This document shows positions 28,942 to 34,866 of a DNA stretch of 34,866 nucleotides, in pieces. A program made the translations under genes and the position numbers. Each line of letters starts with the position of its first letter. Position 1 is the first letter of the stretch. The notes beneath the pieces are model-generated. The model searched no databases, was not told where the DNA came from, and saw only the letters and a program-made list of their open reading frames with translations. The stretch is from a virus: positions 1 through 34,866 of IMG/VR virus record IMGVR_UViG_3300018083_000081; one strand, written 5' to 3'.

Positions 28942-28971
28942 CTTGTATTCCTCGCCCGGCGAGGTTGTCAA
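28942..28971 (-). promoter_or_regulatory. Promoter with operator in spacer, for the recombination operon
   Basis: On the minus strand a perfect -35 box TTGACA (28971-28966) is followed by ATACAA after 17 bases or TACAAG after 18 (28948-28942). The spacer holds a perfect inverted repeat CCTCGCC-N-GGCGAGG (28950-28964). This is where a repressor would block the polymerase, and the divergent HTH gene starts 51 bases away. The -35 and the inverted repeat are direct observations; regulation by the HTH protein is inference. Confidence 0.6.
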
Positions 28972-29014
28972 TACCCTATTGCGGAGAGGAAATTAAAATT
29001 GTTATGGTGCCGGC

Positions 29015-29302
29015 ATGGAAACCACTTTCGCCCGCTGGCTGCGCGAGAACGGCACGAGGCCCTACCTCTTTGCCAAGCAGCACACGGTCCACTACCGCGG
29101 CGTCTACCGCCTGGCGGGGATCAGGCTGCGCGAGGACCGGCAGCCGGGGCTCAACTTCACGCACGCCTTGCTGTTGGAGATCGAGCGGCTTACCGGCATC
29201 CCGGTCGCGACGCTGGTGGCGGATGCCTGGGCGGCCAGGGCGGACCCGAGAGAGCCGCGCAAGTACCAGCGCAAGGGAGGGGCAAATGCCGCTGCCGAGT
29301 AA
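29015..29302 (+). CDS. HTH regulator, Cro/CI-like (95 aa)
   Basis: A likely DNA-binding repressor. The first 70 residues have a five-helix Cro/CI pattern: ARWLRENGTRPYLFAKQHTV, HYRGVYRLAGIRLREDRQ, ALLLEIERLTGIPVATLVAD. The tail is basic. There is no good ribosome site: the nearest purine run (GGAGAGGA) is 25 bases upstream, so a leaderless transcript is possible, as for lambda cI from PRM. It is divergent from the recombination operon, whose promoter carries a palindromic operator. The next gene overlaps its end by 17 bases. Confidence 0.7.
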   Translation: METTFARWLRENGTRPYLFAKQHTVHYRGVYRLAGIRLREDRQPGLNFTHALLLEIERLTGIPVATLVADAWAARADPREPRKYQRKGGANAAAE

Positions 29303-29774
29303 GCGGACGGTGGAGATACTGCGCCGGGCGGCAGATGGCGGCATCCGCATCGCGGACCGGCGTCGCCCGGTCTACGGCGACGGGGCGGCGGTTCGCGACC
29401 AGTATGGCAACCCGCTGCCGGTGTCCTCGTTCTGCCTCTTCGTGCGGCGGGGCTGGCTGCTGCCGGGCGAGGATGTCGGCATGTGGCGGGCGCGCGACCT
29501 CGCCGAGGGGAAGGCTCCGGCGATGGCAAAAGGGGAGGATGAGTTGGCCGGACAATCGCCGACACCGCAGCAGGTCGCGATCCTGCGCCGCATCGCCCAA
29601 ACGAGACTGGTCGTCAGCTTTGTCGGTGGGCGCAAGACCTACGCCTATGCTGACGGGCCGGAGGTGCGGCGGCAGGATGCCGAGCGGCTGATCCGGCAGC
29701 GCTGGGTGGTGCCGGAGTCGCCGGGGCTGTTTCATGGCGAGGAGCCGCAGACCTACATCGCCCTGAAGCCGTGA
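29286..29774 (+). CDS. Duplicated winged-helix-like protein (162 aa)
   Basis: Function unknown. The protein has two similar halves. The first has KRTVEILRRAADGGIRIADR, RPVYGDGAAV and FCLFVRRGWLLPGEDVG; the second has QQVAILRRIAQTRLVVSFVG, KTYAYADGPEV and AERLIRQRWVVPESPGLF. The ILRR ... Y-DG-x-V ... R-W-L/V-x-P pattern occurs in both, and a helix followed by a wing-like hairpin suggests winged-helix DNA binding. It overlaps the HTH gene and is coupled to rusA by GTGA. A role in early transcription or replication is likely from context. Confidence 0.65.
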   Translation: MPLPSKRTVEILRRAADGGIRIADRRRPVYGDGAAVRDQYGNPLPVSSFCLFVRRGWLLPGEDVGMWRARDLAEGKAPAMAKGEDELAGQSPTPQQVAILRRIAQTRLVVSFVGGRKTYAYADGPEVRRQDAERLIRQRWVVPESPGLFHGEEPQTYIALKP

Positions 29775-30121
29775 GCGGGCCGCTGATCCGCCTCGTGCTG
29801 CCGGTGCCGCCCTCGGCAAACGCGCTGTTCACGACCCGCGCCGGCAGCCGGCAGCGGATCAAGAGCGACACCTATCGGGCGTGGATCACCGAGGCCGGGT
29901 GGGAACTCGTCAGGCAGGGCGCCTCGCCCGTCATCGGGCCGATCCGGCTCGACATCGACCTGCCCTTCAACCGCAAGCGCGACATCGACAACGCGGTAAA
30001 GCCGATCGCCGATCTGCTGGGGCGGCACGCGGTGATAAAGGACGACCGCTACGTTGACGAGTACCGGGTGCGGCGGGTGCCGGTGGATGAGCCTCTGACC
30101 GTGAGCATCTGGCAGCTATGA
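29771..30121 (+). CDS. rusA: RusA-family Holliday junction resolvase (116 aa)
   Basis: A dimeric, metal-dependent nuclease that cuts four-way DNA junctions. The family signature is plain: RLVLPVPPSANALFTT at the start, YRAWITEAGWELVRQG, then the acidic motif KRDIDNAVKPIADLL with Asp71 and Asp73, and VIKDDRYVDEYRVRRV with Asp91/92. Length is normal for RusA. The GTG start overlaps the preceding stop (GTGA) and the end overlaps the next gene (ATGA). With ERF and the YqaJ exonuclease it completes the recombination set. Confidence 0.9.
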   Translation: MSGPLIRLVLPVPPSANALFTTRAGSRQRIKSDTYRAWITEAGWELVRQGASPVIGPIRLDIDLPFNRKRDIDNAVKPIADLLGRHAVIKDDRYVDEYRVRRVPVDEPLTVSIWQL

Positions 30122-30468
30122 CCCCGTTCCAGCCCGGCAGCTTCGCTCATCTGGACGACGACGCATTGCGGCGGACGTTCCACGGACCCGACCCCGGGCT
30201 ACCGCAGGACCACGCATTCCTGCCGGTCGCCACGGCACCCTCCGTCGAGGAAGAGCAATTGCGTGCCGTTCTGGGGGCGGCTCTGGCGGCGGCCGCGGAT
30301 TATGCCGGGCACCCGCATCTGGCCGGGGCGGCCGAATTGCGGGACTACCTCGCGCGGGCGCTGGCGTGGCTCGGCGCCGAGCGGGCGGCAAGGGTCCGGC
30401 GGCCGACCGGGGAGGAGGAGGCCGAGACGGAGGCGGGTTCGTTGCGCGCCTGGTTGCAGGGGGAGTAG
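30118..30468 (+). CDS. Unknown early protein (116 aa)
   Basis: Not recognised. Coupled to rusA by ATGA. The N-terminal 45 residues are acidic and loop-rich (FAHLDDDALRRTFHGPDPGL). The centre is Ala-rich helical (LRAVLGAALAAAADYAGHPH, LRDYLARALAWLGAERAARV), and the tail is acidic (EEEAETEAGSLRAWLQGE). It may be a small partner of the replication ATPase that follows; there is no direct evidence for that. Confidence 0.6.
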   Translation: MTPFQPGSFAHLDDDALRRTFHGPDPGLPQDHAFLPVATAPSVEEEQLRAVLGAALAAAADYAGHPHLAGAAELRDYLARALAWLGAERAARVRRPTGEEEAETEAGSLRAWLQGE

Positions 30469-30507
30469 CGTTCCGGCCCGATAAGCATCGCATGGGGGGG
30501 CAGCGTC

Positions 30508-31365
30508 ATGTTGGGGGATAACGTCACGCGGTTGCGTCCAGGCGGCCGCGACGACCCGGCCCTATTCGAGACGGTCAACCCGGCGTCATGGGACGGCAGG
30601 GAGGTGCCGCGCCGCGAATGGATGGTGGAGGGGGTCGTCGCCCGAGGCAATGTGTGTCTGCTGGCGGGCGATGGGGGGCAGGGCAAGTCGCTCGTGGCGC
30701 AGCAGTTGTGTACCTCCGCGGTGATGGGGCGGCCATGGCTGGGGCTGTCGTGCCGCCCTGGCCGGGCGCTGTTCTTTTCCTGCGAGGACGACCGCGACGA
30801 AATGTGGCGGCGGCAGGCAGACATTTGCCGGGCGATGGGGTGCTCGCTGGGGGATGTGGGCGAGGCGGGACTGGAGTTGGCGCCGCGCGTCGGGTTCGAC
30901 AACACGCTGTCCCGCCTGGACCGCAAGGAATGGCGCATGGTCGTCACCGGTCTCTTCGTGCGTCTCGCCGCCGCCTGCCGGGATCTCGGGGTCAACTACG
31001 TGGTGATCGACACCGCGACGCAGGCTTTCGGCGGCAACCAGAACGACGAGCAGCAGGTTGTACAGTTCTGCAATCAACTGCGCCGGCTGGCCATGGCGAT
31101 TCAGGGCTGCGTCGTCATCACCAAGCACCCGAGTGTTGCCGGCCGGGCGCTCGGCACCGGCGAGTCGGGGTCGGTAAGCTGGAACAACAGCGTGCGCTCG
31201 CGGATGTACCTGCACCGCGACAAGGACGACAGAACCGTACTGAAATGCATGAAGAACAACTACGGCAGGATCGGCGAGACGATCCCGCTACGTTGGGAGC
31301 GAGGGGTTTTCCTGACCGATCGCGACGAGGGCGGACCCACCGGCTCATGGGGCTATCGGGACTGA
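30508..31365 (+). CDS. RepA-like RecA-fold ATPase / replicative helicase (285 aa)
   Basis: An AAA_25/RepA-type ATPase, probably the phage replication helicase or helicase loader. Walker A is GDGGQGKS at residues 54-61, preceded by EWMVEGVVARGNVCLLA. ALFFSCEDDRDEMWRRQADI at 87-106 is the typical CED motif of this family. Walker B is YVVIDTAT at 164-171, followed by QAFGGNQNDEQQV. A sensor strand VVITKHPS (202-209) and GSVSWNNSVRSRMYL (221-235) complete the hexameric helicase pattern. The length is short for a full RepA helicase (about 280 to 350). No primase domain is attached. Confidence 0.85.
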   Translation: MLGDNVTRLRPGGRDDPALFETVNPASWDGREVPRREWMVEGVVARGNVCLLAGDGGQGKSLVAQQLCTSAVMGRPWLGLSCRPGRALFFSCEDDRDEMWRRQADICRAMGCSLGDVGEAGLELAPRVGFDNTLSRLDRKEWRMVVTGLFVRLAAACRDLGVNYVVIDTATQAFGGNQNDEQQVVQFCNQLRRLAMAIQGCVVITKHPSVAGRALGTGESGSVSWNNSVRSRMYLHRDKDDRTVLKCMKNNYGRIGETIPLRWERGVFLTDRDEGGPTGSWGYRD

Positions 31366-31377
31366 CGACGCCAGTCC
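31359..31377. terminator. Hairpin at convergent gene ends (possible terminator)
   Basis: GGACTG (31359-31364) pairs with CAGTCC (31372-31377) around a 7-base loop, covering the stop of the ATPase gene and lying before the convergent stop at 31385. The plus-strand sequence after it is TCGGGGTTT, so the T run is short. It may act as a weak bidirectional terminator. Confidence 0.3.
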
Positions 31378-31384
31378 TCGGGGT

Positions 31385-31795
31385 TTATGGAGACCACTTC
31401 TCTGCCCAAAGCCGCATGAGCCGGTAGCGTTCCTCCGGTGTCTTCCTGCCGTACAGCTCGTCGTTCAACCACATAATTTCCGCCGCCATGGCCGGTGCAA
31501 TGCCTAGCATTGCACCAAGTTCGTGCGACTGGTAGTCGTCCTCCGGGTCGACATGGGCGAGATTGAGGCCTCTGGATTTGCCCACCGCACCCAGTGCGCA
31601 AACCTCACCGTCGGCCTCCAGCGCATCCGCGATAAGGCGCTTCGTCTCCAGCTTGTCCAGAGCCTCGCGCAGCTCGCGTATGAATGCCTGGCCGCGCTTG
31701 CCGCAGACCGCGCGATGAACGGCGCCACGCCAGCGGATCATCGCCCACATCGGGTTATCGCTCCCGTCATAGTCGCTGTAATTTGACCTACTCAT
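31385..31795 (-). CDS. Conserved phage protein of unknown function (136 aa)
   Basis: Proteins that start MSRSNYSDYDGSDNP, then WAMIRWRGAVHRAVCGKRGQ and AFIRELREALDKLETKRLIA, are common in phages and prophages of proteobacteria, but I know of no assigned function. The C-terminal half (GLNLAHVDPEDDYQSHELGA, MLGIAPAMAAEIMWLNDE, EERYRLMRLWAEKW) is helical and resembles a small sensor-like or adaptor fold. The ATG at 31795 overlaps the nuclease stop (ATGA). It is the last gene of the accessory operon. Confidence 0.75.
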   Translation of the reverse strand: MSRSNYSDYDGSDNPMWAMIRWRGAVHRAVCGKRGQAFIRELREALDKLETKRLIADALEADGEVCALGAVGKSRGLNLAHVDPEDDYQSHELGAMLGIAPAMAAEIMWLNDELYGRKTPEERYRLMRLWAEKWSP

Positions 31796-32301
31796 TGCCC
31801 GCGCCTCCAGTCCTCGGGGTTGCCGAAATTGCCGGTGCGCCATAACCCGACACGCTCCGCCTTCGCCGCCTCCTCCGCCTCAATGTACTGGTGCGAATAG
31901 CGTCGGTAGGCCAAAGCATACCCGGTGCCGACCATATGCGCCCCCAGATCGCGTACGGTTGATGTGGCGCACTGCGCCAGCGTGCGGCCGTGCCTGTCCA
32001 GCCCGGAGGGCTTACAGGTCACGAGCTGGCCTCCTATGGCACGCTGGAGTGCGTCCTTTGCCGCGAGGCCGCAATGGATGACGCCGCACATTTGCCCCAA
32101 CTCGGGCGCGTCTATGCCGCTCAACCTGATTCTCTGCTTCTGCCCGCCGTAGACGCTGGGCAGTATCTCCAGGATAATCCCGTCGATTACGCGCGCCTCG
32201 CCGGCGATCAGCGGCTGCGACAGCACTTCCGGGATGGCGAGGGCGGCAACCGTACCGCCCATAACCAGCCCCGCGAGGACCGCGGCGGCGCGGCCGCTCA
32301 T
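31792..32301 (-). CDS. Exported staphylococcal-nuclease-like (thermonuclease) protein (169 aa)
   Basis: The N-terminus (MSGRAAAVLAGLVMGGTVAA, LAIPEVLSQP) is a signal anchor. The SNase fold follows: ARVIDGIILEI at 36-46, QRIRLSGIDAPEL at 56-68 with Arg57/59 and Glu67, and LDRHGRTLAQC at 101-111 with Arg106 (the second catalytic Arg). In the usual V-x-DGDT motif the second Asp is replaced (DGII), so a calcium ligand is lost; activity may be reduced. The end has the short tail NPEDWRRGQ. The ATG at 32301 overlaps the upstream stop (ATGA). Possible role: breakdown of external or host DNA, or an envelope function. Confidence 0.8.
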   Translation of the reverse strand: MSGRAAAVLAGLVMGGTVAALAIPEVLSQPLIAGEARVIDGIILEILPSVYGGQKQRIRLSGIDAPELGQMCGVIHCGLAAKDALQRAIGGQLVTCKPSGLDRHGRTLAQCATSTVRDLGAHMVGTGYALAYRRYSHQYIEAEEAAKAERVGLWRTGNFGNPEDWRRGQ

Positions 32302-32507
32302 CGGGGCTTCCCGAGACCGTCGAACCGGACAGCGTCTTTCGGTTCTCGCACGCATAGGCGACGGCCGGCGACAATGGCGTATTTCGTGCGTGCGGCTTTG
32401 CTTGTGTCGCCATCACGCACCCGCCGCCACCAGTAGAACCGCACGCCGCGCGACTGCCGCCAGCCAGCGACGAACGCGAGCTGGGCCTCAATTGCCTGTG
32501 CTGCCAT
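32298..32507 (-). CDS. Small basic protein (69 aa)
   Basis: Not recognised. A basic, aromatic peptide: AAQAIEAQLAFVAGWRQSRG, VRFYWWRRVRDGDTSKAART, then KYAIVAGRRLCVREPKDAVR. Strands with alternating basic residues suggest a small nucleic-acid-binding beta fold. It is coupled to the nuclease gene by ATGA. A 48-bp gap upstream (32508-32555) holds no recognisable site apart from a purine-rich stretch (GGGGAG) before the ATG. Confidence 0.6.
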   Translation of the reverse strand: MAAQAIEAQLAFVAGWRQSRGVRFYWWRRVRDGDTSKAARTKYAIVAGRRLCVREPKDAVRFDGLGKPR

Positions 32508-32555
32508 CGTATCAACTCCCCATGCTTTCGGTTTCGAGACGCGCGCCCTCGACGG

Positions 32556-32777
32556 TTATCCGAATGGATCGGTGGCGCGGATTGCTTCGCAGCGCAATTC
32601 GAATCCGCTGCGGTTCTCCGGCTTCGGCAACAGGAATCCTGACCGGAACCCCGGCTTGCCGTATTCGCTGAATTTCTCCAAGCCGATTTCGAACCGGCCG
32701 TCAAGCCGGCGCGCCACCACGATCGCGTGGCGCACCGCGGCCTTGTATTCTGTCTCGGGAAACCATTTTGCCGTCAT
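32556..32777 (-). CDS. Small unknown protein (73 aa)
   Basis: Not recognised. The start is three bases after the end of the seven-Cys gene and uses GGAGGG inside that gene's last codons as ribosome site. The product begins MTAKWFPETEYKAAVRHAIV and continues VARRLDGRFEIGLEKFSEYG, with a basic middle and a likely alpha-beta fold. Function unknown. Confidence 0.6.
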   Translation of the reverse strand: MTAKWFPETEYKAAVRHAIVVARRLDGRFEIGLEKFSEYGKPGFRSGFLLPKPENRSGFELRCEAIRATDPFG

Positions 32778-32780
32778 GGC

Positions 32781-33458
32781 TCAGCCCTCCGCCACATTGC
32801 TAGCCTTGCGCTTGGCTCCGCCATGCGCGGGAAAGCCTACGATCACCTTGCGGTCGCGTACCTGACACAGGCCGCATGATTTGCAGGTGACATCGTCGCG
32901 GTAGGTCGCGGGGCAGACGACGACCCGCCGGCCTTCCGGCGTCTCAAGCTTGACGTTGCCGCTCACGCTGGCCGGCAGCACCACCGCCACCGGCAATCCG
33001 GTTGCCGCCAGTTCGTCGGCATGCCGCAGGTTGTTCGCCGACAGGTTGACGGTAAAGCCGCCGGCATTTGCCGCCGCGATAGCCGCGAGGTTACCGGTGT
33101 ATGTCACCGGCTTGTGGGTATAGGTAAAGCCGAGCTTGCCGTGGTTTGCCTCAACCAGCTGTGCCAGTGCGACCGCATCGATGGCATCACCCTCGCCCGG
33201 CAGGTCGCCGGCCTGGTTGTGGCGCCACAGCGTGCCCGTCGCGATCATGCTTACCTGCCCGACAAAGGACGACCACGAGCCGCCGCGGCGTCCGTCCGTC
33301 ACCTCATCCCAGCGACCCTTGAGCGGGTAGCCGTCGGCAAAGCAGCCGTTGCCCTTGAGCGGGCAGGCATCGGAACAAGTCTCGGCGCCAGAGGTCGACA
33401 CCGGCATGCGCCCGGTTTTGCCGTTTCGGCTATCCGGCTGAAGATGGAACGCCATCAT
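32781..33458 (-). CDS. Seven-cysteine phage protein, possible metal or Fe-S site (225 aa)
   Basis: The ATG at 33458 overlaps the upstream stop (ATGA). The first part, FHLQPDSRNGKTGRMPVSTS, then ETCSDACPLKGNGCFADG (Cys28, 32, 39), is a pattern found in many phage proteins of unknown function. The second cluster is CPATYRDDVTCKSCGLC (Cys182, 192, 195, 198). Between them are strand-helix units (LGFTYTHKPVTYTG, AAANAGGFTVNLSANNLRHA, LPVAVVLPASV) that read like part of a barrel. Seven cysteines in two groups suggest zinc or an iron-sulfur cluster; a distant radical-enzyme-like fold is possible but unproven. Confidence 0.7.
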   Translation of the reverse strand: MMAFHLQPDSRNGKTGRMPVSTSGAETCSDACPLKGNGCFADGYPLKGRWDEVTDGRRGGSWSSFVGQVSMIATGTLWRHNQAGDLPGEGDAIDAVALAQLVEANHGKLGFTYTHKPVTYTGNLAAIAAANAGGFTVNLSANNLRHADELAATGLPVAVVLPASVSGNVKLETPEGRRVVVCPATYRDDVTCKSCGLCQVRDRKVIVGFPAHGGAKRKASNVAEG

Positions 33459-33691
33459 GCGTCCCCCTGCAGCACGGCCAGAACGGCGCGAAGATTGGCG
33501 CCCGGCGGGATGGTGTTGTTGTCCTTTGCCAGCATGGCATCCGCCCGGCTGATACGCTCCGCCATCACAGCGGCCTTCGCGCGTTTGATGCGCAGCCGGC
33601 TGTCGCCGCTGCCGATAACAAGGCTGTTCGCCATAGCCTCGCGGGCCAGTCGGGGCAGCTTGTCGTAATCGTCGATTGTCAGTGTGAGCAT
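33455..33691 (-). CDS. Small helical protein (78 aa)
   Basis: Not recognised. MLTLTIDDYDKLPRLAREAM, then ANSLVIGSGDSRLRIKRAKA and AVMAERISRADAMLAKDNNT: mostly helical, with a strand near the start. It is coupled to the seven-Cys gene by ATGA. Its leader contains two stacked hairpins and a 10-bp palindrome, so its expression may be regulated. Function unknown. Confidence 0.6.
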   Translation of the reverse strand: MLTLTIDDYDKLPRLAREAMANSLVIGSGDSRLRIKRAKAAVMAERISRADAMLAKDNNTIPPGANLRAVLAVLQGDA

Positions 33692-33727
33692 GTTTGCATC
33701 CCCATGAATGCTGTTTGGTCTCGTCAG

Positions 33728-33777
33728 GCACCGCCTTACGGTGCGAGGGGAGGAGCTCCCCTTTCGACCTTTAAAGG
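33728..33777 (-). promoter_or_regulatory. Two stacked hairpins and a palindrome in an intercistronic leader
   Basis: Three perfect symmetries lie in 50 bases: GCACCG-CCTTA-CGGTGC (33728-33744), AGGGGAG-GAG-CTCCCCT (33746-33762), and CCTTTAAAGG (33768-33777, covering the stop of the upstream gene). Transcribed on the minus strand, they would separate the gene ending at 33771 from the one starting at 33691. There is no long T run, so an RNA-processing, attenuator or protein-binding role is as likely as termination. Confidence 0.45.
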
Positions 33778-33974
33778 ATGTTGCCGATCAGGGCCGGGTC
33801 GATCTTGACCTGCCGGCCGAGCGCGTCGACGAAAACGACCAATCGGCCGTTGCGCATGACGCGGTCAACGGTGCCGTACCGTGCTCCCCTCATCCACAAG
33901 TCAGTCGCGGGATGCAGTTGGACCCGATCGCCAGGCCGGAAGTCGTTTGCTTCGTATGTCATCATTGCCGTCAT
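33771..33974 (-). CDS. Small beta-barrel-like protein (67 aa)
   Basis: Not recognised by name. FRPGDRVQLHPATDLWMRGA, then RYGTVDRVMRNGRLVVFVDA and LGRQVKIDPALIGNIL form the strand pattern of a small SH3/KOW-like barrel (PGD-x-V ... G-x-V-x-x-V ... V-V-F-V). Such proteins bind nucleic acid or other proteins. The start at 33974 is the longest; ATG codons at 33965 and 33962 are also possible and have a better-placed GGGGA. Confidence 0.6.
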   Translation of the reverse strand: MTAMMTYEANDFRPGDRVQLHPATDLWMRGARYGTVDRVMRNGRLVVFVDALGRQVKIDPALIGNIL

Positions 33975-34052
33975 TCCCCATGTCGTGCCCCATCGGCAGA
34001 CACAAGGTAGCCGATGACATATTTCTCGCGCAAGCGGAGAATGCAGCAGCCG

Positions 34053-34649
34053 CTACTTTTTTTTCGGCACCGGTTTTTCGCCCGGTTTTTCACCCATGTC
34101 GTCCGCCACGCGCAGCTGTTCCAAGAGCTTGCCGACAGTGTCGTCCCGCCGTCGCCGGAACGCTTCTTCCATCACCTTCGCGCCAAGCCGACACATCCAT
34201 CCCGCAGTATCGGATGCCAGCCTTTCCATCTTGGGATCCATCATCACGTCTGGACCCATCATCTGTGCGTGTCGGAGATAGCGGGCACAGATATGCCGCC
34301 CGACAGCCAAGCCGTCGAGCATGCCGTCCAGCAGCACCTGCCCCGCGGCGTCCTCGCGCGGCACCGCCTCGAGGACGGTGATGGCACCGGTTGCGATCTC
34401 GAGCGCCTTTTCTGTCATGCTCAACACCTTGCCGTGGCCCGGAGTGCGGCCACCATACCACGGCAACCGCATAGCCTTCCGCAGCTGCTGTAGCAGCAGC
34501 ACCTTGATCCGCATCGGGCCAATGCGCCTGACGTGATTGCCAGGCCATAGGCGTCCGCCGTGATAGTGGCACCGGCGCCGGCCCGGTATTCGTGGCTGAG
34601 GGCAGGGCAGGCCAGCGCGGTTGCGAGCGCCGCATCTGAGTAATGCCAT
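34053..34649 (-). CDS. HGG-motif phage protein (198 aa)
   Basis: The N-terminus MALLRCGARNRAGLPCPQP, then GRRRCHYHGGRLWPGN has the C-G-A-x-x-R-x-G-x-PC ... RC-x-x-HGG pattern of small phage proteins often found near terminase genes; the Cys and His residues may bind zinc. The rest is helical (MRIKVLLLQQLRKAMRLPWY, LEIATGAITVLEAVPREDAA, LASDTAGWMCRLGAKVMEEA) with a Lys-rich tail. It is the first gene of the accessory operon and lies next to the gene-free right edge. Function unknown; if terminase lies beyond the window, a packaging link is possible. Confidence 0.65.
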   Translation of the reverse strand: MALLRCGARNRAGLPCPQPRIPGRRRCHYHGGRLWPGNHVRRIGPMRIKVLLLQQLRKAMRLPWYGGRTPGHGKVLSMTEKALEIATGAITVLEAVPREDAAGQVLLDGMLDGLAVGRHICARYLRHAQMMGPDVMMDPKMERLASDTAGWMCRLGAKVMEEAFRRRRDDTVGKLLEQLRVADDMGEKPGEKPVPKKK

Positions 34650-34866
34650 GGGCAGATTTGCGGTATTCTGCTACCTCACGAGGTTGCTAACCATCTGATA
34701 TCGCTGGCGTTTTCCGAGGCCTCGACGATGCCGGCCAGAGGCTCCCTGCTGCCCGGTTTGGGGAAAATTCGGGCCGGCGGAGAGGGAGCTGGGAAAATTA
34801 GAGCACCCTCGCAAACTGCGGCTGATTTTTCGGAACCCGGATTTTCCAACTCCCGGCTGCAGTTCC
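34650..34866. repeat. Gene-free right edge with three copies of an AAAATT-containing element
   Basis: No gene is seen here. A palindrome CGAGGCCTCG lies at 34715-34724. Three related elements follow: CCCGGTTTGGGGAAAATTCG at 34752-34771 (+), GGGAGCTGGGAAAATTAGAG at 34784-34803 (+), and CCGGGAGTTGGAAAATCCGG read on the minus strand at 34856-34837. Copies two and three are inverted. They could be binding sites for terminase, a repressor or a replication protein, or arms of a large hairpin. Confidence 0.5.

Noticed and set aside
28648-28971. Longer start for the YqaJ exonuclease
   Set aside because: The extension reads through the upstream small gene and the promoter/operator, and its sequence is Arg/Pro-rich without family likeness.

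Overview
The window is a GC-rich stretch (about 64 percent G+C by eye) of a short-tailed (podovirus-like) bacteriophage genome. The host is probably a proteobacterium, and an alphaproteobacterium is my best guess from codon bias and from a DUF3309-like membrane peptide. Evidence for a phage: the C-terminal end of an N4-gp56-type major capsid protein, adaptor and nozzle genes like those of P22/T7, a beta-helix tail spike, a three-gene internal virion (ejection) set, an ERF annealing protein with a YqaJ exonuclease, RusA, a RepA-like ATPase, and tightly packed genes joined by ATGA, TGATG or GTGA overlaps. The window is not the whole genome: portal, terminase and integrase are not seen, and the capsid gene is cut at the left edge.

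Layout. 1-9286 (+): capsid end, an inverted HNH endonuclease, small head genes, adaptor, nozzle and tail spike. 9286-14326: a mosaic block of tail-like and lectin-like proteins. At least five have Sec signal peptides, and an inverted gene for an O-antigen ligase/polymerase-like membrane protein sits among them. 14334-21636 (+): holin candidate, GNAT (T7 gp13-like) protein and the ejection proteins, one with a lytic transglycosylase domain. 21636-23909 (+): a PurD-like ATP-grasp enzyme split by a 322-residue intein with a LAGLIDADG-type endonuclease. 23928-28823 (-): the recombination operon (small protein, YqaJ exonuclease, small protein, KTSC protein, ERF, three unknown proteins, a protein with RAMP/Cas7-like motifs, a Cys-rich coiled-coil protein). 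29015-31365 (+): divergent regulatory and replication genes (HTH protein, duplicated winged-helix-like protein, RusA, RepA-like ATPase). 31385-34649 (-): a second operon of accessory genes (HGG-motif protein, seven-Cys protein, nuclease and small proteins). 34650-34866 has no gene but holds three copies of an AAAATT-containing element.

How it works together. The divergent region 28824-29014 has a TTGACA promoter for the recombination operon with a perfect inverted repeat in its spacer, a natural operator for the HTH protein beside it. ERF, the YqaJ exonuclease and RusA form a complete resection, annealing and junction-resolution set. The late genes build the head, tail and ejection machinery. 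The signal-peptide block and the O-antigen enzyme point to remodelling of the host surface.

The most unusual structure is a roughly 155-bp array at 24596-24750. On the transcribed (minus) strand it reads as back-to-back NNNGG pentamers (28 of 31 in phase). It lies between the RAMP-like gene and the next gene of the operon. I know of no standard feature that explains it.
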